From Chryseobacterium gleum (GTDB lineage Bacteria > Bacteroidota > Bacteroidia > Flavobacteriales_D > Crocinitomicaceae), in the NCBI GenBank assembly GCA_945897805.1, contig CAMDFX010000018.1, forward strand, positions 1 through 45,897: DNA of 45,897 bases, written 5' to 3'. The position numbers and the translations under genes were made by a program. Position 1 is the stretch's first letter. Each line of letters begins with the position of its first letter. The notes under the pieces were generated by a model, which ran no database searches, was not told where the DNA came from, and was given only the letters and a program-made list of their open reading frames with translations. Below, one piece after another: positions 11,901-17,600 of this stretch.

Positions 11901-11998
11901 CAACTTTCGTAATTGGTAATAAATTCGTTTCTGGAGTTTACAACATTGAAGTAATTCAAGGTACTCAAATCGAAAGATTGAGAGTTGTTAAAAACTAA
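5948..11998 (+). CDS. Giant secreted protein with ten Big2-like Ig repeats and a type A T9SS sorting domain
   Basis: This 2016-residue protein begins with a clear signal peptide (MILLRNYLAIICVLLASLQI, cleavage near NAQ-C). Residues about 25-380 are Asn/Thr/Gly-rich, beta-rich sequence with a Cys cluster (CDLCDTGGSWD ... CTCNG ... CNPCP). Residues about 385-1150 are ten Big2-like immunoglobulin units (GVWTTSNSAVATVSSSGVVT ... ITYTVTVNGC). Further Ig/PKD-like modules fill about 1150-1935. The last 76 residues (AYPNPFADNF ... GVYNIEVIQG ... VVKN) are a type A T9SS sorting domain. The product is expected on the cell surface or released; adhesion or matrix function is inferred from Ig-repeat architecture only. 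It follows the broken regulator copy and ends at a strong terminator, so it is probably its own transcription unit. Confidence 0.9.
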   Translation: MILLRNYLAIICVLLASLQINAQCTNVTQNITSNQTNLTVSSGVVCVNPGVVITGTISISNNATLCNQGTLNTTSITVNTAQIGHIVNYGTISSGTLQFGTNATGTFNNYGNVTVNNLHLGYHNGYNVNYVNYPGSNLVVNCVAYLLAGEYTFNGPATFNCPIYFSGSNSITTWNINANINTTNTIYSGAGTGNNITISSSATLTCHSWSITDDAVINNNGTIQMPGDLSIQASSGEIIQFNQNNLLRIKGTSSSTGLSVSALGGTANFLNNGVTSVQNRISFSQGGILELNGFNMFCNSLYLTNSANVMTNLACGGRINVSGISYLLSSSTFGVGCDLCDTGGSWDANQGTFSGSLCTCNGIGTEGTYLNFAQSDNCNPCPVAPITGLTSTCVGSTTTLSDATSGGVWSTSNSAVATVSSSGVVTGVSAGTAVITYTVTVNGCTSSATTNVTISSGAGAPITGPTSLCAGSTATLANTNPNGVWTTSNSAVATTSSSGVVTGVTAGTAIITYTATVNGCSASSTAQITVNPLPTVGVISGSTSACVGSTIALSNATSGGVWTTSNSAVATVSSSGVVTGVTAGTAVITYTATVNGCSASSTAQVTINPLPTVGAISGPTSACVGSTIALTNSTSGGVWTTSNSAVATVSTSGVVTGVTAGTAIITYTVTANGCARSVTSNVTISSGAGAPITGPTSLCAGSTATLANTNPNVVWTTSNAAVATVSTSGVVTGVTAGTAVITYTATVNGCSASSTTQITVNPLPTVGAISGLTSACVGSTIALSNATSGGVWTTSNSAVATVSSSGVVTGVTAGTAIITYTVTANGCARSVTYNVTISSGAGAPITGPTSLCAGSTATLANTNPNGVWTTSNSAVATVSTSGVVTGVTAGTAIITYTATVNGCSASSTAQVTVNPLPTVGAISGPTSACLGSTIALTNATSGGVWTTSNAAVATVSTSGIVTGVTAGTAIITYTVTANGCAKSVTYNVTINSGAGAPITGPTSLCTGSAATLANTNPNGVWTTSNSAVATVSTSGVVTGVTAGTAIITYTATVNGCSASSTAQLTVNPLPTVGAISGPTSACVGSTIALTNATSGGVWTTSNAAFATVSNSGVVTGVSAGNVVITYTVTVNGCSASSTALVKVNVLPAILTLTGSTACAGATTTIISSTSQNGVNYQLYNSSNVAIGSILAGTTGGLTWSGISAAIGYYVIGTNTASACTSTSNAVAITVNPTLTASLSITATATAICAGTSVTFTATPTNGGAAPAYQWKLNGTNVGSNSATYTNSALANGNVVTCVLTSNATPCLTGSPATSNGITMTVNPGLTASVSITASATIICAGTSVTFTATATNGGTTPTYQWLLNGVNVGLNSATYTNTALANGSTVTCVLTSNLTSCLTGSPATSNGVTMTVNNTSAPAAAAQTFCSVNAPTVANLTATGTAIQWYSAATSGTALASTTPLATGIYFASQTVSGCESTTRTSVSVSVSTPIAGTITASATSICAGSSSLLTLTGNDGTIQWQVSTTSSTTGFTNIVGATSNTYNAVGLTSSRWYRAKVSKSNCPAVYTLVRLITVTTVPAVGGTLSSSVTICSGSGTTLTLAGSSGTIIWQYSTNWTAATPTWYTVTGQTTTSLATGALTASRAYRAKLTSGSCISYSNQVVVTVNPLSAVSSISGSGAFCIGSTVNLTLTSATGTIQWQESPTSTGTFTNIVGANGLTYTISNLQSTKSYRVVVTSGVCSSIISSVKTVICSPLAVGGTITSNRGALICPGTIATFTLTGSVGTRQWQSSTDGVVFTDIAASVAATKAIVISSPIWVRVKLTSGSCQVQYSNVIFTNVLPGALGGVISGESSIMVNTGTTLAVTGSVGTKQWQRSTDGLTFAGISASNTATLATGNLPVSTSYRVRATVGTCIAYSPVFTVTVYGGRSSEITLTSFGAVAYPNPFADNFMLEISASTDEMIEVNVFDMLGKLVENHQVNVSDLSTFVIGNKFVSGVYNIEVIQGTQIERLRVVKN
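7099..9393 (+). repeat. Array of ten Big2-like units, partly organised as 459-bp super-repeats
   Basis: Units of about 228-231 bp alternate between a PITGPTSLCAGS type and an AISGPTSACVGS type. The phrase encoding GAPITGPTSLC recurs at 8012, 8471 and 8930, exactly 459 bp apart, and also at 7322, which is 690 bp before 8012. A two-unit block has therefore been duplicated in tandem. Copies differ by scattered single bases. Confidence 0.9.
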
Positions 11999-12016
11999 GA
12001 ACACCGATTAATATTG

Positions 12017-12049
12017 AAACCCGCTTTGATTTTTCAAAGCGGGTTTTTT
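12017..12049 (+). terminator. Strong intrinsic terminator after the 2016-aa gene
   Basis: A 13-bp perfect stem (12017-12029 with 12034-12046, containing ACCCGC/GCGGGT) with a 4-nt loop is followed by further T residues (GGGTTTTTTG). It starts 18 bases after the stop codon at 11998. Confidence 0.92.
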
Positions 12050-12050
12050 G

Positions 12051-12425
12051 TTCGAAAAGAAATTCAATGATAATTAGCTTATAAAAGTTCAAAATTCGAG
12101 AAATTCAGCTCCGTCAAAAAATACTGCATCTATCGACCTGCTTTAATCGCAATGGCACAATCCACCAATCATGATAAAAAATTAATCAAATAATCAACAC
12201 TTACTGCAACCTGTATCTCTAATAAATTTCTACCACATGATTCGATAATCCAAAGATACAGAAGGTCGATAATTTGGAGAATTAAACATTTATTGGTATT
12301 TTTGTTTAGCCTGAAAAGTATCAATAATATTTTTTATTTCACTAACAAAAAATAAATAATTCTTAAATACTTGTTTTTTAAAATTTCAAGCCGTGCTACA
12401 AAATTTTCAAAGAAAAGAAAACTAT
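12051..12425. other. Gene-free spacer upstream of the intact regulator
   Basis: No credible coding sequence was seen in either strand. The stretch is AT-rich and its only recognisable signal is the promoter candidate at 12273-12304. A TATCTTTG box is also readable on the - strand at 12251-12258, but it lacks a partner element and a gene. Confidence 0.6.
12273..12304 (+). promoter_or_regulatory. Candidate Bacteroidota-type promoter TTTG-N20-TATTTTTG
   Basis: TTTG at 12273-12276 and TATTTTTG at 12297-12304 are separated by 20 nt, fitting the -33/-7 pattern of Bacteroidota primary sigma promoters. It would give a leader of about 115 nt before the regulator ATG at 12426. The region is very AT-rich, so chance matches are likely. 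Confidence 0.35.
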
Positions 12426-14165
12426 ATGAAATATCTAATATTTGTAATAATAGTTGCAAGCTTATTGCCATTTCCTAGTAGGTCAGCTGTTCAAAAAAAT
12501 GCCATTGAAAGCGATGATTATAAGATAGATTCTCTTAGGAAAACCATCAAGACTTCTAAAAATCTAATCGTAAAAGCGGGTGCATACAATGAAATGGGAA
12601 TTCTACTTTACGCTCAAAACCCCGACACCTTAAAAAATTTATGTTTTGCCTCATTACAAGAATTAGAAAAAGTAAAAAACAGAAATGCAGACTACTATGA
12701 AATTCAATCGGCAGCATTTAACAATATCGGATATATTTATTTTCTTGAAGGAGAATATAAATTAGCCAAAAAATATTTCAATAATGTCATACAAATCAGC
12801 AAAAAACATCCAGAAATAAGTTCCACTCTTGCAGCAAAAAACAATTTAGGCTTGCTTTATTTGGAAAATGGATATTATTTGGAAGCGTTACTTATTTACC
12901 AAGATTTAAGAAAAAAAGCGACTGCTAATAAAAACGAGAAGAAAATAATTTCAAGTTATTTAAATAATATCGGTTATATCTACTATCAGCTAAATGACTT
13001 AAAAGTTGCAAGGAAATACTTTTTAATGGGTTTATCCAAGAATCCATCCGTTAATGATCAAATTGCGATTTACCAAAATTTAGGTGATACCTATTTTAAA
13101 GAATCAAATTTGAAAAAAGCATATCATTATCAAATGATAGCCTTGGTGCTTTCCAAAAAGATAAACAGCAAAACTGGAATCGCAAAAAGTTACATATTAA
13201 TTGGGAAAATTTACTTAAAACAAAAACAGTATCAAAAATCAAAATACTTGTTTGAAAATGCATTGAAAATTTGCAAAGAGAATAATTTTCTTAGAAAGGA
13301 AGCAGATATTCTCATCCTTCTATCTTCCTTAGATGAGAATTGGAAAAACAATGCCAATCTTGAAAAAATTATCAATCGTATCGATCAATTAGATGCAAAA
13401 TTGGAAACGCCTTTTATCAAATTGGAAATTATTAAATTAAAATTGAGAAGTTCCTATCTCAAAAAAAATGCAGATGAATTATATGCCCAGCATTTAGACT
13501 TTATTAAAATTCAAAACACCATTATATTAAGACAGCAAAACAATAAAATTCAAAAGAAAGAACAAACAATACAACATATAAAAAGACGAAATGCCTACGC
13601 TATTGCTTACCAACAAAAAGAGTTCAAATACAAAACATATATACTTATCTGCTTATTTCTTATAATTTTAATAATATTATTAGCTTCTAATATAATGTAT
13701 CACTTAAAAAATAAAAGGGCAATATTACAATCAGAAATTGAAAAGAATAAGACTAAAATATTACGTTACAATCTTGAATTACAAGCAAAAAATTTAGTTT
13801 TTGAAGAATTACATAAATTAACAGAACTTTCTACAAATAACCCCTCTCAATTGGATGAAACGCTCCAAAAATTATACATTAAAACGCGTGAACAAATTAA
13901 AAAAGAATCCAAGTGGCTAGAATTTCACGACTTATTCAATGATATAGACAAGGATTTCATGGATAAATTAGTGAAGAAGTACCCCAATTTAACTGAAAAC
14001 GAAAGAAGACTTTGTTGTTTTATCCGGATGAATTTAACTTCTGATGAAATTATTAACATTCTAAATATTGCCAAAAACACGCTTAAGTCTTCTCGATTTA
14101 GAATTCACAAAAAAATGGGAATCAACCAAGGCGAAAGACTAGCAGATTTTATACTAAAACTTTGA
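12426..14165 (+). CDS. Membrane-anchored TPR protein with C-terminal LuxR-type helix-turn-helix (transcriptional regulator)
   Basis: The protein has 579 residues from the ATG at 12426. This start is chosen over an in-frame ATG 33 bases upstream because the signal peptide (MKYLIFVIIVASLLPFPSRS) begins here and the decayed copy at 5175 starts at the same codon. Residues about 50-390 form TPR-like helical repeats (FNNIGYIYFLEGEYKLAKKY, YLNNIGYIYYQLNDLKVARK). A single transmembrane segment follows (about 404-425, ILICLFLIILIILLASNIMY), then a coiled coil (KNKTKILRYNLELQAKN). The C-terminal domain (TENERRLCCFIRMNLTSDEI ... AKNTLKSSRFRIHKKMGI) is a LuxR/GerE-like HTH. This layout, with sensor TPRs in the periplasm and an HTH in the cytoplasm, is common in Bacteroidota; ligand and targets are unknown. 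It directly precedes secreted-protein genes, so local control of them is a reasonable inference. Confidence 0.88.
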   Translation: MKYLIFVIIVASLLPFPSRSAVQKNAIESDDYKIDSLRKTIKTSKNLIVKAGAYNEMGILLYAQNPDTLKNLCFASLQELEKVKNRNADYYEIQSAAFNNIGYIYFLEGEYKLAKKYFNNVIQISKKHPEISSTLAAKNNLGLLYLENGYYLEALLIYQDLRKKATANKNEKKIISSYLNNIGYIYYQLNDLKVARKYFLMGLSKNPSVNDQIAIYQNLGDTYFKESNLKKAYHYQMIALVLSKKINSKTGIAKSYILIGKIYLKQKQYQKSKYLFENALKICKENNFLRKEADILILLSSLDENWKNNANLEKIINRIDQLDAKLETPFIKLEIIKLKLRSSYLKKNADELYAQHLDFIKIQNTIILRQQNNKIQKKEQTIQHIKRRNAYAIAYQQKEFKYKTYILICLFLIILIILLASNIMYHLKNKRAILQSEIEKNKTKILRYNLELQAKNLVFEELHKLTELSTNNPSQLDETLQKLYIKTREQIKKESKWLEFHDLFNDIDKDFMDKLVKKYPNLTENERRLCCFIRMNLTSDEIINILNIAKNTLKSSRFRIHKKMGINQGERLADFILKL

Positions 14166-14215
14166 CGCATACCTTTTGCATACCATAAGATACAAAGCCA
14201 AGTAATTAATTGATT

Positions 14216-14223
14216 TACTTTTG
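14216..14223 (+). promoter_or_regulatory. Candidate -7 box TACTTTTG upstream of the secreted-protein stub
   Basis: TACTTTTG fits TAnnTTTG and lies 14 nt before the ATG at 14238. Position and flank (GAGTAAAACT) are shared with the box at 5924-5931 in the upstream copy, which supports common descent of the control region. No -33 element is evident. Confidence 0.4.
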
Positions 14224-14237
14224 AGTAAAACTTAAAA

Positions 14238-14534
14238 ATGAATCTATTAACAAGATTATTGTCTGTGATTTTTACCGTTGTTTCTAGTCCGCAGATGAAT
14301 GCTCAATGCAGTAATACAGCGCAAAAAAATGCATATAACCAACCTATTTTTCAAGTCAGCAGTAGAGTTTACTGCGTTAATCAGGATGTTTTGATAAAAG
14401 AAAATATCTCGAATAGTAGTCCTGTAACTTGGTGCAAGCAAGGCAAACTAAACAACACTTCTTCAGCTACAGAAACAGCTCAAACCGGTAACACAATAAT
14501 TTTCTTAACAGGTCAGGTTAACTTTCTTGGTTAA
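14238..14534 (+). pseudogene. 98-codon stub of a paralogue of the 5948-11998 secreted protein
   Basis: The predicted peptide has a signal sequence and aligns along its length with the first ~100 residues of the 2016-aa protein (QMNAQCSNTAQ against QINAQCTNVTQ; CKQGKLNNTSS against CNQGTLNTTSI). Identity is roughly 40-45 percent by eye. It then stops at TAA (14532-14534), and no continuation of the homology was found in the 116 bases before the next gene. It sits behind the intact regulator exactly as the full-length gene sits behind the broken regulator. It is most simply a truncated remnant; a small secreted peptide with its own use cannot be excluded. Confidence 0.7.
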
Positions 14535-14650
14535 TATTTAAAAAAAAGATGAATTAAAGAGCTAGAAATATCATTAGTAATATTGATTATTTGCAAATGC
14601 AAAAAAAAGAATTTACTAAAATAAAAACCATTCTATAAAACATAAAAAAG

Positions 14651-17600
14651 ATGCTAGGTAAAAAAGAATATTTTTCAAAAAATGTAAATAAATTATTTCA
14701 AATAAATTGTTTATTTACATTAATCATTTGTTTTTACACAAACATTTATAGCCAACAATTGGTGAAATATGAGACGTTTGAATTCAAGATGTCCCAAGGA
14801 GGTTGGAATGTAGGTTTTGGGTCACCTCAGACCTATATGAATGGCAGCAATAACTATTTTTTACAGATGGGAGCTGCATTTGCTGGATTTAATTCTGTAA
14901 TTCCGCAGCAATCTTTAAACGGGAACTCGGCAACCAATTCATATTACTATTCAAATGGTTCAACTAGCCCATATAACCCTACACTGAATGCAAATACCGG
15001 TGGATTAGTGGAGTGGTATGTGCAGATGAAATCAGGTCAGACGGGAGTTCAACCTGGTGGCCTTATTTCAGGAAGACAAGGAATGGGTTTGGTTTTAGCT
15101 AGCTCACAGAATGCCAATTCATATACTTCTGGGAATAGATATGCATTGGTATATGGAGATGCGAACGGAGCAATTAACAATGGAAAACTTCAACTAATTG
15201 CAGTTGCGGACAACTCCAGCTATGCTCAAGGCACTGTAATCTGCAGCACACCTTTATCTTTGAGTAGTTTCACATCGGGAAATCCGCACGATCACTATGC
15301 TATAAAAGTTAGCTACAACCCAGCAACAAATGAATGGTCATTATTTGTCAGAAACGATGGCACTTCGTTTAAAGGTCCTTTTCACTCAAACAACTTCACC
15401 CAAGTTGGTGCTGCAACAGTAGATAATCAATTTACAAATGTTGCTTTGAATACCATGGCTTATGTATCCAATTCAACTTCGGCTAGCGATCGTTTTTATT
15501 TCGATAGTTATTATGTTTTTACAGGAATTCAGAACCAAGTAGGTACTCCCCAAATTTCAATTATGAGCACCTCGCTTTCAATGGGAGCGAATGCTTTAAT
15601 TGCTGGTAAATCGCCTTGTAACCTTGGGGACGTAAGCCAATTTTTTTTAGTTTCTGGTTCAAATCTAACTGGCAACCTAACAATTACCCCACCTTCCGGA
15701 GCAATGATTTCGCTCAATGATACAAGCAACTACGCTACAAATGCAATTTCAATAACTCCGCTTAATGGTTACGCTCAAGCAAAAATATATGTAAAACACA
15801 ATAGCTCAAGTTCTTATTTAGGGTCCGTAAGTGCTTCAAGCACAGGTGCAGTTACAAAAAGTATTTCCGTGGCAGAAGTTTTTCTCGGTAATCTAACAAC
15901 CACTGATGTAGTGCTCAATTGCAATGACCCTAGTACTCCAATTTCTGTATCCTATAAACTATCAGGAAAAACAATAAATGGTAAATGGAACACTTTTTCA
16001 GATTTAAGTGCATATACCGTAACAAGTGGTATGGCCAACAATACGTCAACTTGTGGCTTTCAAACTGGGGCTGATGGGATCAGAAGCTACACTGCGCAAG
16101 AATTTCAAGTTTCTCAGACAGGAACTTATACATTTACATTGCGAACCAGTTCAAGTTTTAATGGTGCAGGATACATTACTACCGGATCTTTTACGCCTGG
16201 ATCATGTTCAAGTGGAACATGGATTTCTGGATCAGATGACGCCACAGGAACAGTACTTGGTCCTATTTTACTAAATGCAGGTCAAAATTATACGCTTTTT
16301 ACTACAACAGGCGGAGCACCATCTTTTCAATCATGTTATAAAGTTTCGAACACATACACTTGGGATATAACTACTCCTGGTGTTGGTGAGTTAATGCTTC
16401 CTCTTATAACCTGTGATAATAAAATCAGTGGAAGTGTCGATGCTTATTATTCCAATGGAGGTGCTGTTCAAATTGATAATTATAGTCAAAGAGTAACGAA
16501 TATGAATAATTCTGCAACTTGTGCTTTTTCATCGGCGACAAATCACAATTATGCAATTCAAGATTTTCAAGTTTCTGTGAGTGGAAATTATACCTTTACC
16601 CTTCAAGCTAATTCTTTCTATGACGGACAAGGATATATAGTTAAACACGACCCTCAGCTTTCTGGCGTTGGCTTTTCCTATGGTAATTGCATTGGTGGTG
16701 GCACATTTATTCAAGGCGATGATGTAAATGGTGAAGCTACCATTTCTTCAGTCTTTCTTGATATGAATAAAATTTACACTCTTGTAACTTCTTTAAAAGG
16801 ATCAGAGCCTGCAAATAACGCTAGTTTTTCTGGCGGATTTGTTTGGAATATTGCAGGAGCTGGAAATGTATTACTTCCTGGAGTTGGACAAATACTTTGG
16901 TACACAAGTTCAACTGGAGGAATACCAATTGCAAGCGGTGGAGGTTTTAATCCTGTTGGATTAGATCCAAATATACCAAATACAAGTACATCGGGAACAT
17001 GGACCTATTATGCAGCATTTGCGTCAAGTAGCAATTGTCGGACAAGTGCTAATTACACAATTAATAATTGTTTATGCGTAGCACCAACGATTTCGACCAT
17101 TACTTCAGCAACTTGTTCCACTGCAACGGGAAGTATCGCACTCACAGGATTGCCTTCAAGCGGTGCTTGGATAGTAACAACAAATCCTGGTGCAGCGACT
17201 ACCAGCGGCTCGGGAGCTACAACAACGATTTCTGCACTTGCTCCTGGGACATATACTTTTACAGTTACACAAAGCGGTTGTACTTCGCCAGCTTCGGCCC
17301 CAGCGACGATTCTTGCGCCTCCAGCTTTGCCTAGTGCGCCAACGATTTCGACCATTACTTCAACAACTTGTTCCACTGCAACGGGAAGTATCGCACTCAC
17401 AGGATTGCCTTCAAGCGGTGCTTGGATCGTAACAACAAATCCTGGTGCAGCGACTACCAGCGGCTCGGGAGCTACAACAACGATTTCTGCACTTGCACCT
17501 GGAACATATACTTTTACAGTTACACAAAGCGGTTGTACTTCGCCAGCTTCGGCCCCAGCGACGATTCTTGCGCCTCCGAGTTTGCCCAGTGCGCCAACGA

